This document shows positions 46,879 through 55,653 of a stretch of DNA of 64,000 nt, one piece after another. This DNA is from UBA4085 sp964556755 (GTDB taxonomy: Bacteria > Acidobacteriota > Aminicenantia > Aminicenantales > UBA4085): the NCBI GenBank assembly GCA_964556755.1, contig CAZKXI010000003.1:124001-188000 (forward strand), written 5' to 3'. Every line of letters starts with the position of its first letter. The stretch's first letter is position 1. Below the pieces are notes generated by a model. The model saw only the letters and a program-made list of their open reading frames with translations, was not told the origin of the DNA and searched no databases. A program made the position numbers and the translations under genes.

Positions 46879-47919
46879 TTGACCGACGACTGCAACTTTT
46901 CTTGCCAATACTGCTACCGGCGACGCGGGAGGGCGCGGATGTCTTCCGGAGTCGCCCGGCGAGCCGTGGACTATTTTCTGCCTCGCTCGGGACGAACCTT
47001 TCATGTCTTGTTCTTCGGGGGGGAGCCCCTGCTGGCTTCCCCGCTTCTGGCTGAGATCGTCCCCGCGATCGCCGGGGCGGCCCGGGCGGCCGGCCGCCGG
47101 CCCCGCTTCGGTCTGACCACGAACGGGAGCCTTCTCGACGGGCGAGTCCGGGATCTGTTAGAGCGATACCGCTTCCGAGTTGGCTTGAGCTTTGATGGCG
47201 GCTTCCAAGACCTCCAGCGGGCCGCCGGCTCGGGGGAGCGCCTGGAGGCCCTTCTCGAAGAGATGGCTGGCAGCCGCCGCATCAACCTGGAGACCAACAG
47301 CGTTATCACGCCCGACAGCGTGGGGTCGCTGTCGGAGACGATCCTCGGCCTGATCGATCAAGGCGTGCCCTCGGTGCGTTTTGCCCTCTCCTACAAGACT
47401 CCCTGGCCCAAGGACCGCATCGCGGCTTTTGGGTTCGAGCTGAGCAAGATGGAGAGAGAGCTCGTTCGGCGGGCGCGGCGGGGCGGAGGGCGGCCGCTCC
47501 GAAACTATGTCGAGGGCGGTCGGCGCGGCCAGCGGGCCTGTTCGGCCGGGGAGGACCGGATCGGCGTCGATCCCCGGGGCGGCGTCTGGGGCTGTTGCGT
47601 CTTCTCCGACTGGGCCAGGGGCTTCGGGGGGCGGGCGGCCGTCCGCCGTTACAGGATCGGCCGCATCGGGGACGCGTTTGACCGCCTCGATGAGGGGCGG
47701 GCGGCCGTGGCGGCCCGGCATGCCCGGATGTCCATCGACGGATACGAATCCCCCTCCGGGCCCTGCGCCCTGTGTCCCGACCGGGGCCACTGCTGGATCT
47801 GTCCGGCGGCGGTCGCGGGAGCGGGCGGCGGCCTGAGGGCGATCCCCGGCTTTATCTGCGAGCTCCTGCGCCTCCAATCGAGAGCCGCGGCTCGCTTCGC
47901 CGCCGCGGCGGCGCGATGA
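46879..47919 (+). CDS. Radical SAM/SPASM enzyme, candidate peptide maturase
   Basis: This protein of at least 346 residues has the radical SAM cluster motif CNFSCQYC (C-x3-C-x2-C) right at the N-terminus, then FFGGEPLL and TTNGSLL. The C-terminus has a SPASM-like layout: CSAGEDRIGVDPRGGVWGCC, then CALCPDRGHCWIC, suitable for auxiliary 4Fe-4S clusters. Such enzymes install thioether, C-C or other crosslinks in peptides. The TTG at 46879 is the first accepted start codon in frame, but it would cut off the strand LHLGL that should precede the cluster. The frame is open back to 46729, overlapping the peptide gene, with no ATG, GTG or TTG. The true N-terminus probably lies upstream, near 46813-46873. 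Confidence 0.8.
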   Translation: MTDDCNFSCQYCYRRRGRARMSSGVARRAVDYFLPRSGRTFHVLFFGGEPLLASPLLAEIVPAIAGAARAAGRRPRFGLTTNGSLLDGRVRDLLERYRFRVGLSFDGGFQDLQRAAGSGERLEALLEEMAGSRRINLETNSVITPDSVGSLSETILGLIDQGVPSVRFALSYKTPWPKDRIAAFGFELSKMERELVRRARRGGGRPLRNYVEGGRRGQRACSAGEDRIGVDPRGGVWGCCVFSDWARGFGGRAAVRRYRIGRIGDAFDRLDEGRAAVAARHARMSIDGYESPSGPCALCPDRGHCWICPAAVAGAGGGLRAIPGFICELLRLQSRAAARFAAAAAR

Positions 47920-47922
47920 GCA

Positions 47923-49170
47923 TCAAAGAAGGCCGACGGCGTCGAGAAGGAGCAGGACATTAAGGGCCACGATCAGCCCGCCGACCAGCGCCAGCGAGAT
48001 CAGGTTGGCCCGGGTGTTGGCGAAGCGGCCCATGACCTTGCGGGACGAGGTCAGGGCGATCAGGGCGAAAACCGTGACGGGCAGCTGGATGCTGAGGAGC
48101 ATCTGCGAGGCGACCAGGCTCCGGAAGGTGTCGCGAAGCGGCAGAGCGACCAGCAGCGCGCCCAAGATCGTCACGGCCGCCCCGATCCGCGAGCGACGGT
48201 CCTTCATGTCGTAGGGCCGGCCGCTCGAGCCAGCGGCGATGGTGGCGCCGGTCAGACCCGCCGTCACGGCCGCCGACAGTCCCGCCGCCAGCAGGGCCGC
48301 GGCGAAGACGATCCCGGCCGTGCGGCCCAAGATGGGCCGGAGCATGGCTTCGGCCTGGGCCAGGTCGCCGACCGGGATGCGATCGACGAAGAAGGTCGCC
48401 GCGGCGACGATGATCATGGCGCTGTTGATCATCCAGCCCACGACCATCGAGGTCATGGTGTCGAACATCTCGAACTTCAGCTGGTGGCGGATGGTCGCCT
48501 CGTCCTCCCGGTCCCAGCGGCGGCTCTGGATGATCTCGGAGTGGAGGAAGATGTTGTGAGGCATGACCACCGCCCCCAGCACGCTCATCAGCAGGGGCAT
48601 GGACCCGGCCGGGATCGACGGCGTGACCCAGCCGGCCGCGGCTTGGCCCCAGGGCACCCGGACCAGGGTCAGCTCGTAGAGGAAGGCCAGCCCGATCAGC
48701 GAGACGAAGCCGATCAGCCAGCGCTCCAGGTAGCGGTAGGAGTTGGTCTCCAGCATGACCAGGACGAAGACGGCGGCCAGGGCGGCCCCGATCCGGACCG
48801 GCAGGCCGATGAGCATCGACAGGGCGATGCCGGCGCCCAGGATCTCGGCCAGGGCCGTCGAGACGCAAGCGACCATGGCCGAGCCGAGCACCAGCCGCCC
48901 CCCGGTCCGGGGAAAATGCGCGGTCACCGCCTCGGCCAGGCACAGGCCGGAGGCGATGCCCAGGTGGGCGGCGTTGTGCTGGAGCAGGACGAGGAAGACC
49001 GTGGACAGGGTCACGATCCAGAGGATGGCGTAGCCGTGGGAGGCCCCGGCGGCGATGTTGGAGGCCCAGTTGCCAGGATCGATGAAGCCGACCGTGACCA
49101 GCAGGCCGGGTCCTATGTATTTGAGGATCTCGCGGGCCGGCAGCCGGAAGCGGGAAGCCTTAGTCGTCAT
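47923..49170 (-). CDS. Nramp-family divalent metal transporter
   Basis: This 415-residue protein has about eleven membrane helices. It imports Mn2+ or Fe2+ with protons. The helix-1 metal motif DPGNWA and the helix-6 motif VVMPHNIFLHS are intact, as in bacterial MntH. ATG at 49170 overlaps the phosphoesterase stop by eleven bases. It is on the opposite strand from the peptide/radical SAM genes and only four bases from the stop of the latter, so a shared role is unlikely. The metal preference cannot be told apart from sequence alone. Confidence 0.92.
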   Translation of the reverse strand: MTTKASRFRLPAREILKYIGPGLLVTVGFIDPGNWASNIAAGASHGYAILWIVTLSTVFLVLLQHNAAHLGIASGLCLAEAVTAHFPRTGGRLVLGSAMVACVSTALAEILGAGIALSMLIGLPVRIGAALAAVFVLVMLETNSYRYLERWLIGFVSLIGLAFLYELTLVRVPWGQAAAGWVTPSIPAGSMPLLMSVLGAVVMPHNIFLHSEIIQSRRWDREDEATIRHQLKFEMFDTMTSMVVGWMINSAMIIVAAATFFVDRIPVGDLAQAEAMLRPILGRTAGIVFAAALLAAGLSAAVTAGLTGATIAAGSSGRPYDMKDRRSRIGAAVTILGALLVALPLRDTFRSLVASQMLLSIQLPVTVFALIALTSSRKVMGRFANTRANLISLALVGGLIVALNVLLLLDAVGLL

Positions 49171-51862
49171 CGTCCTCCCCGGCCGGATGCGGCAGGACGG
49201 CCCAGGCCGGATAGGGGGCGGCGCTGCCCTTGACCGCGTGCCAGAGGATGCGGTTGAAGACATCCTCGGGGCAGGCGTCGATCCGCCGGAAGTTCAGCCG
49301 GGCCGACTGCAGGGCCTGCTTGCGCAGGAGCTTGTCCTTGACCTGGGCCGGCGGTGGGTTCATCTGGTCCAGGGGGACGAAGTTGGGAACGGCCTCGAAG
49401 GGCCGGAAGTCGGGGACGTCGGTGAAGCAGTCGGTCATCGGGACGGCCGCCGCGTCGAACTGGTTCATGGGCGGCAGGCCCAGGATCTGCTCGATGGTCC
49501 GCAGCAGGCTGACGGTGTTGTAGAAGGTCGAGACGACCTGGCCCCGCTTGGCGTAGGGACTGGCGATGTAGGCCGTGGTCCGGTAGCCGCTGACGTGGTC
49601 CCAGCCGTTCTGGGGATCGTCCTCGATGCCGAAGACGACGGTGTCCTTCCAGAAGCGGCTTTTGGAGAGGCCCTCGACGATGCGGCCGAAGGCCAGATCG
49701 TTGTCGGCGGCGCAGGCGGCCGGGGTGGGCGAGCCCTCGCTGGTCCCGCTGGTGTGGTCGTCGGGCAGGCAGACGAGGATCAGGGCCGGCATCTCGCCTT
49801 TGCGCTCGAACTCGGCCAGCTCTTTGAGGAAATAGGATGCCCGAAACTGGTCCGGGACGGCCATGTTCCAGCCGACGGTATCCTTGGCCAGGTAGGGCCG
49901 CAGGGATTCGACCGCCGGCTCGCTTTCGTAGATGATCTCGCCCTTGGGATCGTTGTATTCGCGCCAGTTGTCGGCCCATTCCGGCTCGCCCTTGCGCTTG
50001 GGATCGGCCCAGCGGACCTTGTGCATGCCGAACTCGCCGTAGGAGCGGAGGGTCAAACCGCGGCGAATGGCGTTGTCCCAGAGGAAGCCGGTCGGGGCGT
50101 AGGCCAGGGCGTCGACCTCATCCTCGCCCATGCCGTCGGGGTAGCTGCGCGGCCAGCCGCTGTAGGACCGCTCCAAATAATCGGTGCTGAAGGCGGTCGT
50201 CGACCACTGATGCCCCTCGGCGCTGAGGATGCCGTTGCAGTAGGTGTTGTCGAGGAGGACGAACTCCCGGGCCAGCTTGTGCTGGTTGGGGGTGATCCGC
50301 TCCCCGAACAGCGTCAAGGCCGGGTCGCCGTTGCCCTCGGTCATGTCGCCCAGGACCTGGTCGTAGGTCCGGTTCTCCTTGATCACGTAGACGACGTGCT
50401 TGAAGACGCTCGGCTCGCCGATCCGCTCCGGAACCGGGCGGGCCGGCTGGCCGGGACGCGGCGGCAGGAGGCTCGCGGCGATCCTCTCCCGGTGGTAGTT
50501 GGTCCAGACGGTCCGAGTCATGGCCGGCAGGTCGGCCCGGCGGGGGAAGGGGATGAGCGAGAGAGAGCCCCGGTATTGGTGGGTATTGAAGCCCATGGCG
50601 CCGGTGGACTTGTCCAATCCCTTGGCCTCGGGCAGGACCTTGATATTGGCGACCACGATCTGGCCCCGCCGGTCGTCGGCCAGGACGGCTCCCGGCCACC
50701 AGCCGGTCGGAACCAGCCCCAGTAGCCGGGAGGCCTTGCGGGCCGGCTTGAACCGGATGACGGCCACGGCGTTCTGGGTGCCGTTGGCGACGTAGAGGTT
50801 CCGGCCCTTGCGGTCGAAGGCCAGGGCCGTCGGCGAAGCCCCGAACAAGTCGGCCGGGACGGGCTTGGCGCAGATCGTCTCCGCGACCTCGTCCGTGCGG
50901 ACGTCGATGACGCTGAGGTTGTCGCTGGCCGCGTTGGCGCAGACGACGTAGCGGCCGTTCGGCGAGACGGCCAGGGCCGAGCTGTGGAGGTGGACCAGGA
51001 TCTCCTTGACCACCCGGCCCGAGGCCAGGTCGACGACGCTGACCGAGCCCTCGCTGGCGATGAACCGCACCGGATCGACTTTGACGACCGTGCCCCGGCC
51101 GGCCGGGCCGATCGTGTCGCCCGGTCCGGGCCGGCGGCCGCCCCAGTTGCTGACGTAGGCTTTGCCGCCGGCCAGGACGACGTCATAGGGAGCCGTCCCG
51201 ACATCCGTCAGCCGCAAGACCTTCCCGTCGGCGGCGTCCAGCTCGGCCAGCCGGTTGGACAGGTTGAGGGCGGCATAGAGCCTGGACCCGTCGGGCGAGA
51301 CCGCCAGCCCGGCCGGAATCTCCTCCTTGCGCCGGGGGGCGTCGGCCGCGGGAAGGCCGAATGAGACGAGGCCTTTGACCGTCCCGTCGGGCTCGACGCC
51401 GAAGACCTTGATGCTGCCGTTGACGTTGCTGAGGTAGATGCGCCGGCCGTCCGGGGAGAAGGTCAGCCCGCTGTAGCTGACCTGGCCCTTCTCGTCCGGC
51501 TTGAGGATATTGGGAGAGGATGCTTCTGGGGCCGAGGCGTTGGGCGGCTCGGCCGGCAGCGGCACGCGCTGCCGGATGTCGCCGCTCTTGGGATCAAGGA
51601 CCACGATCTCGTGCGTCCGGCCTGAGGTGACCAGCAGCCGGCCGTCGGGGCTGAGGGCCAGCACGTGCGGCCGCATATCGGGCAGGTCCACTTGGCGTCC
51701 GGCCGGAGTGACGATCTGAGCGTTGGGCAGGCGGCCTTCCCGGGCCGAGACGAGGGCGGGATTTTGCCCGCCGGCCGGGGTTTGGGCCATGAGGCCGATG
51801 GAGGCGGCCAGGCCCAGGAGGGGGATGAGGCGGAGGGAAGCGCGGTGAGGGGGAGGTGTCAT
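49160..51862 (-). CDS. YncE-like propeller fused to a phosphoesterase domain
   Basis: This is a 900-residue exported protein. A signal peptide (LIPLLGLAASIGLMAQ) is followed by a seven-bladed YncE/Lactonase-like beta-propeller (about 45-400). PDGRLLVTSG and SPNGRYVVCANAASDNLSVID are typical blades. A C-terminal phosphoesterase domain (about 460-890) of the phospholipase C/acid phosphatase type begins with HVVYVIKENRTYDQVLGD. FGIEDDPQNGWDHVSGYR is also typical, and one of the metal sites is conserved. ATG at 51862 was chosen because the promoter predicts a start at about 51875, excluding the longer ATG at 51910. It may hydrolyse phosphate esters outside the cell. Confidence 0.87.
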   Translation of the reverse strand: MTPPPHRASLRLIPLLGLAASIGLMAQTPAGGQNPALVSAREGRLPNAQIVTPAGRQVDLPDMRPHVLALSPDGRLLVTSGRTHEIVVLDPKSGDIRQRVPLPAEPPNASAPEASSPNILKPDEKGQVSYSGLTFSPDGRRIYLSNVNGSIKVFGVEPDGTVKGLVSFGLPAADAPRRKEEIPAGLAVSPDGSRLYAALNLSNRLAELDAADGKVLRLTDVGTAPYDVVLAGGKAYVSNWGGRRPGPGDTIGPAGRGTVVKVDPVRFIASEGSVSVVDLASGRVVKEILVHLHSSALAVSPNGRYVVCANAASDNLSVIDVRTDEVAETICAKPVPADLFGASPTALAFDRKGRNLYVANGTQNAVAVIRFKPARKASRLLGLVPTGWWPGAVLADDRRGQIVVANIKVLPEAKGLDKSTGAMGFNTHQYRGSLSLIPFPRRADLPAMTRTVWTNYHRERIAASLLPPRPGQPARPVPERIGEPSVFKHVVYVIKENRTYDQVLGDMTEGNGDPALTLFGERITPNQHKLAREFVLLDNTYCNGILSAEGHQWSTTAFSTDYLERSYSGWPRSYPDGMGEDEVDALAYAPTGFLWDNAIRRGLTLRSYGEFGMHKVRWADPKRKGEPEWADNWREYNDPKGEIIYESEPAVESLRPYLAKDTVGWNMAVPDQFRASYFLKELAEFERKGEMPALILVCLPDDHTSGTSEGSPTPAACAADNDLAFGRIVEGLSKSRFWKDTVVFGIEDDPQNGWDHVSGYRTTAYIASPYAKRGQVVSTFYNTVSLLRTIEQILGLPPMNQFDAAAVPMTDCFTDVPDFRPFEAVPNFVPLDQMNPPPAQVKDKLLRKQALQSARLNFRRIDACPEDVFNRILWHAVKGSAAPYPAWAVLPHPAGEDDDD

Positions 51863-51881
51863 GATGGGGACTCCGCCCCCC

Positions 51882-51910
51882 TTTATAATGGAAACCGGGG
51901 CTCGAGACAA
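51882..51910 (-). promoter_or_regulatory. Promoter of the phosphoesterase gene
   Basis: On the minus strand, TTGTCT (51910-51905) and TATAAA (51887-51882) are spaced 17 bp apart. Predicted start is near 51875, giving a leader of about 13 bases that contains GGAG. Confidence 0.6.
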
Positions 51911-51972
51911 TCGCGGCGTCCGGGCTTTTCGCGAAGCGTCTCCCGGGGCGCGGGGATGGCGGCGGGGAGGTG

Positions 51973-52131
51973 TCAGAAGAGCGAATAGATGAAGGGCGCG
52001 ATGGCGCTGTTCTCGGCCAGCACCAGCAGGACGCCCAGAATGACCAGGATGGCGATGACGGGAACCAGCCAGTAGCGCTTGCGCTGCCGGATGAAGGCCC
52101 AGAACTCCTTGAAGATGCCCAGACGCGACAT
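51973..52131 (-). CDS. DUF5989-family small membrane protein
   Basis: This 52-residue protein has one central hydrophobic helix (residues 20-41). KEFWAFIRQRKRYWLVPVI and SAIAPFIYSLF match the DUF5989 pattern, whose members end in APFIYtLF. The family commonly sits next to carbamoyltransferases and SxtJ-like proteins, as in the saxitoxin-type sxtI-sxtJ-sxtK order. It lies eleven bases behind the SxtJ-like gene and is the last gene of the group. It may be a membrane anchor or assembly factor. No enzyme activity is known. Confidence 0.82.
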   Translation of the reverse strand: MSRLGIFKEFWAFIRQRKRYWLVPVIAILVILGVLLVLAENSAIAPFIYSLF

Positions 52132-52142
52132 GGGGTCCCTCC

Positions 52143-52532
52143 CTAGAATTGCCTCTCGTAGCTCATCTCGTCGGCCGGATCCTCGAAGTATGTGGCCGCT
52201 TTCGGCCGCCGCCGGACCTGCAGGAACTTCTTGCCGAACAAGCGCATCAGGAGCGACAGGGGCGTCAGCAGGAGGAAGAAGACGGCCGCGCTGATGACCA
52301 GGAACAGGAAGCTCCCGATCTTGTTGGTCACGGCCATGATCAGCTTGAAGGCCGGGAAGAAGATCTTGGGGAGGGCCAGGAAGAAGCCCAGGACGGCGGC
52401 TTCGGCGCCGATCCCGATCCAGCGGGCGGAACCCGTCCGAGGCGTCCACTTCAAGGTCAGCAGGACGGCCACGGCCAGAAGGAGGACCAGGAACAGCCGG
52501 ACTTGCTTGGGGCGGTACATGAGGGCGGCCAT
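52143..52532 (-). CDS. SxtJ-like membrane protein
   Basis: This is a 129-residue protein with about three hydrophobic segments (residues 12-27, 39-60 and 68-98). The C-terminal tail is positively charged and ends in TYFEDPADEMSYERQF. It resembles the SxtJ family found between a carbamoyltransferase and DUF5989 gene in saxitoxin-like and surface-glycan clusters. The ATG overlaps the stop of the carbamoyltransferase by one base (TGATG), so the two are translated together. Its activity is unknown; it probably positions the enzyme at the membrane. Confidence 0.78.
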   Translation of the reverse strand: MAALMYRPKQVRLFLVLLLAVAVLLTLKWTPRTGSARWIGIGAEAAVLGFFLALPKIFFPAFKLIMAVTNKIGSFLFLVISAAVFFLLLTPLSLLMRLFGKKFLQVRRRPKAATYFEDPADEMSYERQF

Positions 52533-54349
52533 CAGTCGAGGGGGAACTCCTTCATCCAGCTCTCGTCGGCCTGGATATAATCCTTCTCCTGCTTCTCGAC
52601 CAGGAATGTCTCCAAGATGAGGGCGTCCATGTTGGTCCGCATGAAGCAGCGGTAGGCGTCCTCGGGCGAGCCGACGATCGGCTCGCCCCTGACGTTGAAC
52701 GAGGTGTTGATGATGACGGGGCATCCGGTCCGCTTCTCGAACTCGGAGATGACGGCGTGGTAGTAAGGGTTGACGTCCTTGTTGACGGTATGCAGGCGGG
52801 CCGAGAAGTCGACGTGGGTGATGGCCGGGACCGAGGAGCGGATGATGCCCAGCTTGGCCAGCCCCTGCTTGGCCCGGTCCTCGGGGCTCAGCTCCCGGCG
52901 GCGCTTCGGCTCGACGTCGTAGACGAGCAGCATGTAGGGCGAGGGCCGGTCGTAGTCGAACCACTCCCGGACCCGCTCCTCCAGGACGGACGGGGCGAAG
53001 GGCCGGAACGACTCCCGGAACTTGGTCTTCAGGTTCATCCGCGACTGCATCTCGGGAGAGCGGGCGTCGCCGATGATGCTGCGGCCGCCCAGGGCCCGCG
53101 GCCCGAACTCCATGCGGCCCTGGAAGAAGCCGACGACCTTGTGGGATTCGATGAGCTCGGCCGCCTTGCGGGCCATCTCCGGACGGGGCAGCTCGACGTA
53201 GGGAATGGCCCTCTCCTCCAGGAAGCGGCGGATCTCCTCTTCGCCGTAAGAGGGCCCCAGGAAGGATCCGGCCTGGGAATCGCGGGGATCGGGCCTGCGG
53301 GGATTCTTCAGGTGCCGGTGCCAGACGGCCAGGGCGGCCCCCAGGGCGCCGCCGGCGTCGCCGGCCGCCGGCTGGATCCAGACGTTCTTGAAGATCTGCT
53401 TCTTGAGGATCTTGCCGTTGGCGACGCAGTTGAGGGCCACGCCGCCGGCCAGGCAGAGGTTGTCCGAGGCGATGCGGCTCTTGGCCCAGACGACGATCTT
53501 CTCCATGATCTCCTCCAGGACGACCTGGATGGAGGCGGCCAGGTCCATGTCGACCTGGCGGAGGGCGGTTTCCGGCTTGCGGCGCGGGACGCCGAAGAGG
53601 CGCTCGAAAGCCCGGCCCGTCATGGTCAGGCCGGTGGCGTAGGTGAAGTACTTCATGTTCAGCCGGAAGGACCCGTCCTCCCGGACGTCGATCAGCTCGC
53701 GGTAGATGAGGTCCCTGTACTTCGGCTCGCCGTAGGGGGCCAGGCCCATCAGCTTGTATTCGCCCGAGTTGACCCGGAAGCCGCAGAAGTAGGTGAAGGC
53801 CGTGTAGAGAAGCCCCAGCGAGTTGGGGAAGGTGATCCGCTTGACGATCTTGAAGTCGGCGCCCCTGGCCTCGGCCACGGTCAGGGTGTCCCACTCGCCG
53901 ACCGCGTCGATGGTCAGGACGGCGGCGTCCTCGAAGGGCGAGGGGTAGAAGGCCGAGGCGATGTGGGAGTCGTGATGGCCGGCGAAGAGGACGGGGAGGT
54001 CCTTGCGGCCGAGCTGGGTCCGGATGTCCTCCTTGAGGAAGAGCCGGTGCTTGGCCCACAGCGGGACGGCCTTGAGGTAGCTGCCCAGGCCGCGGGGGGC
54101 GTACTGGAAGTAGGTGGAGAAGAGGCGGTCGAACTTCTGGAGGGGCTTCTCGTAGAAGACGGCGTAGTCCAGGTCGGCGGCCTTGACTCCGGTGTAGGCG
54201 AAGCAGGCCTGCACCGCCTTGACCGGGAAGCCGGGGTCGTGCTTGCGGCGGGAGAACCTCTCCTCCTGGGCCGCGAACAGGATTTGCCCGTCGCGGACCA
54301 GGCAGACCGCGCTGTCGTGATAATAGGCGGAGATGCCCAGGATCAGCAT
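52532..54349 (-). CDS. O-carbamoyltransferase (NodU/CmcH/SxtI family)
   Basis: This is a 605-residue enzyme that transfers a carbamoyl group from carbamoyl phosphate to a hydroxyl, activated through carbamoyl-adenylate. The ASKHA-type N-terminal half starts ILGISAYYHDSAVCLVRDG and has FAGHHDSHIASAFYPS. The YrdC-like C-terminal half has PFAPSVLEERVREWF, HVDFSARLHTVN and INTSFNVRGEPIVGSPED. ATG at 54349 coincides with the expected transcription start of the promoter at 54356-54384. An upstream ATG at 54376 lies inside the promoter and is excluded. With SxtJ-like and DUF5989 genes it forms a trio likely to modify a surface glycan. Confidence 0.92.
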   Translation of the reverse strand: MLILGISAYYHDSAVCLVRDGQILFAAQEERFSRRKHDPGFPVKAVQACFAYTGVKAADLDYAVFYEKPLQKFDRLFSTYFQYAPRGLGSYLKAVPLWAKHRLFLKEDIRTQLGRKDLPVLFAGHHDSHIASAFYPSPFEDAAVLTIDAVGEWDTLTVAEARGADFKIVKRITFPNSLGLLYTAFTYFCGFRVNSGEYKLMGLAPYGEPKYRDLIYRELIDVREDGSFRLNMKYFTYATGLTMTGRAFERLFGVPRRKPETALRQVDMDLAASIQVVLEEIMEKIVVWAKSRIASDNLCLAGGVALNCVANGKILKKQIFKNVWIQPAAGDAGGALGAALAVWHRHLKNPRRPDPRDSQAGSFLGPSYGEEEIRRFLEERAIPYVELPRPEMARKAAELIESHKVVGFFQGRMEFGPRALGGRSIIGDARSPEMQSRMNLKTKFRESFRPFAPSVLEERVREWFDYDRPSPYMLLVYDVEPKRRRELSPEDRAKQGLAKLGIIRSSVPAITHVDFSARLHTVNKDVNPYYHAVISEFEKRTGCPVIINTSFNVRGEPIVGSPEDAYRCFMRTNMDALILETFLVEKQEKDYIQADESWMKEFPLD

Positions 54350-54355
54350 TGGTCC

Positions 54356-54384
54356 CTTATAGCGAAAACCGGCCATTTTTTCAA
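54356..54384 (-). promoter_or_regulatory. Leaderless promoter of the carbamoyltransferase operon
   Basis: On the minus strand, TTGAAA (54384-54379) and TATAAG (54361-54356) are 17 bp apart. Six bases separate the -10 from the ATG, so +1 falls on its A. Confidence 0.65.
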
Positions 54385-54417
54385 GCGGAGCCCTTTTCCT
54401 TGCCCGGGGGGCGCCGA

Positions 54418-54446
54418 TTGACCCCTTCGGGAGCCCGGGCTATCAT
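54418..54446 (+). promoter_or_regulatory. Near-leaderless promoter of the SGNH/methyltransferase operon
   Basis: TTGACC (54418-54423) and TATCAT (54441-54446) are 17 bp apart. The GTG start lies seven bases after the -10, so the mRNA begins at about one base before it. Confidence 0.6.
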
Positions 54447-54453
54447 ACGCCTC

Positions 54454-55653
54454 GTGCCGGAACCCATATCCTCTCGGCGGCGGCTTCTCTTCGCCCTTCT
54501 GACCCCCTGTCTGACCATTCTCATCCTGCTCCTGCTCCTGGAGATCGGCCTCCGCATCAGCGGCTTCAATCCCCTTAAACCCTACACCCGGGACGATGGG
54601 ACGCACCAATTCTACCTTCGGGCGTCGGACGACCCCCATCTGAGGTACGAGCTGTTTCCGGGCTACGCCGGACATCTGGGCGACCGGAAGATCGGGCTCC
54701 GGATCAACAAGGCCGGCTTGCGCGGCCACGAGATCGAGACCGATAAGCGCGGCCGCTTCCGCCTCGCCCTGCTCGGGGACTCGGTCGCCTTCGCCAAGGA
54801 GACCGAGGAAGCCGACACGTTCGCCGACCGCCTGGAGGCCCGGCTGGGGACGATCCGGCCCGGCAGCGAGGCGCTCAACTTCGGCGTCGAGGGCTATGAC
54901 ACGCTCGAGGAGATCGTCCACTTCAAGAAGATCGGACGGCCCCTGAAGCCCGACGTCGTCGTCCTCTGCTACTGTCTCAACGACATCGGCGTCACGCCGT
55001 TCGAGTTTCGGGCCACGAATCTGATCATGCGGCAGAGGTTTCCCTTCTGGTTCGACTCGCGGGCCCTGCTCTGGATCAGCCATCTGACCCGGCGGGCTTT
55101 CTTGGAGAGGTGGCACCTGGACCGGATCGAGAAGGAGGAGGCTTTCGCCGCCCGCGATCGGGAGCTCTACGCCCCGATCGAGCCCGACGATTTCGAGAAG
55201 GAGCAGGCGGCCAGAATCGCGGCCATGCAGGCCTTCTTCGACGCTTCCCGCGCCGACAAGCGGGCCGCCTTGGCCGACCGGTCGGGCCGTCTGTGGCTGC
55301 ACGAGTACGAATCCCCGGAGAACCTGGGCAAGATCCGGTACGCCTTCCGGGAGCTGCGCTCCCTGGCCGACAAGGACGGCTTCAAGGCCCTGGTGGCCAT
55401 CCTCCCGTTCTTCTACCGCCTCGACGGCGTCTACCTCGACGCGCCCGCTCACGCCATCGTCGGCCACGAGGCCGCTCTCTGCGGACTGCCCGTTCTCGAT
55501 CTCTACGAGGGCATGGCCGCCGAAGGCCTGGAGACGCTGACCCTGGACAGCGTCCATCTCAACGTCAAGGGACATCGGGTCCTGGCCCGGCTTCTCTTCA
55601 ACGCCGTGCGGGGCTGGATTCCCGCCGTCTCCGGGGGGAAAGGGCGGCCATGA
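54454..55653 (+). CDS. Membrane-anchored SGNH hydrolase-like protein
   Basis: This 399-residue protein begins with a single hydrophobic anchor (residues 9-28). The periplasmic SGNH domain has LALLGDSVAFAKE (nucleophile), CYCLNDIGV for block III and LDSVHLNVKGHRV with the catalytic Asp-His pair. Relatives modify or transfer acyl groups on exported polysaccharides. The GTG at 54454 lies right after the promoter, and upstream frames would be outside the transcript. The stop overlaps the next gene by ATGA. Divergent carbamoyltransferase and downstream methyltransferase genes place it in a glycan-modification cluster. Confidence 0.82.
   Translation: MPEPISSRRRLLFALLTPCLTILILLLLLEIGLRISGFNPLKPYTRDDGTHQFYLRASDDPHLRYELFPGYAGHLGDRKIGLRINKAGLRGHEIETDKRGRFRLALLGDSVAFAKETEEADTFADRLEARLGTIRPGSEALNFGVEGYDTLEEIVHFKKIGRPLKPDVVVLCYCLNDIGVTPFEFRATNLIMRQRFPFWFDSRALLWISHLTRRAFLERWHLDRIEKEEAFAARDRELYAPIEPDDFEKEQAARIAAMQAFFDASRADKRAALADRSGRLWLHEYESPENLGKIRYAFRELRSLADKDGFKALVAILPFFYRLDGVYLDAPAHAIVGHEAALCGLPVLDLYEGMAAEGLETLTLDSVHLNVKGHRVLARLLFNAVRGWIPAVSGGKGRP

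Noticed and set aside
51973..54349. Saxitoxin-type toxin biosynthesis
   Set aside because: Only the sxtI/J/K-like trio is present. The polyketide-like and oxygenase genes of toxin clusters are absent and the context is surface glycan.
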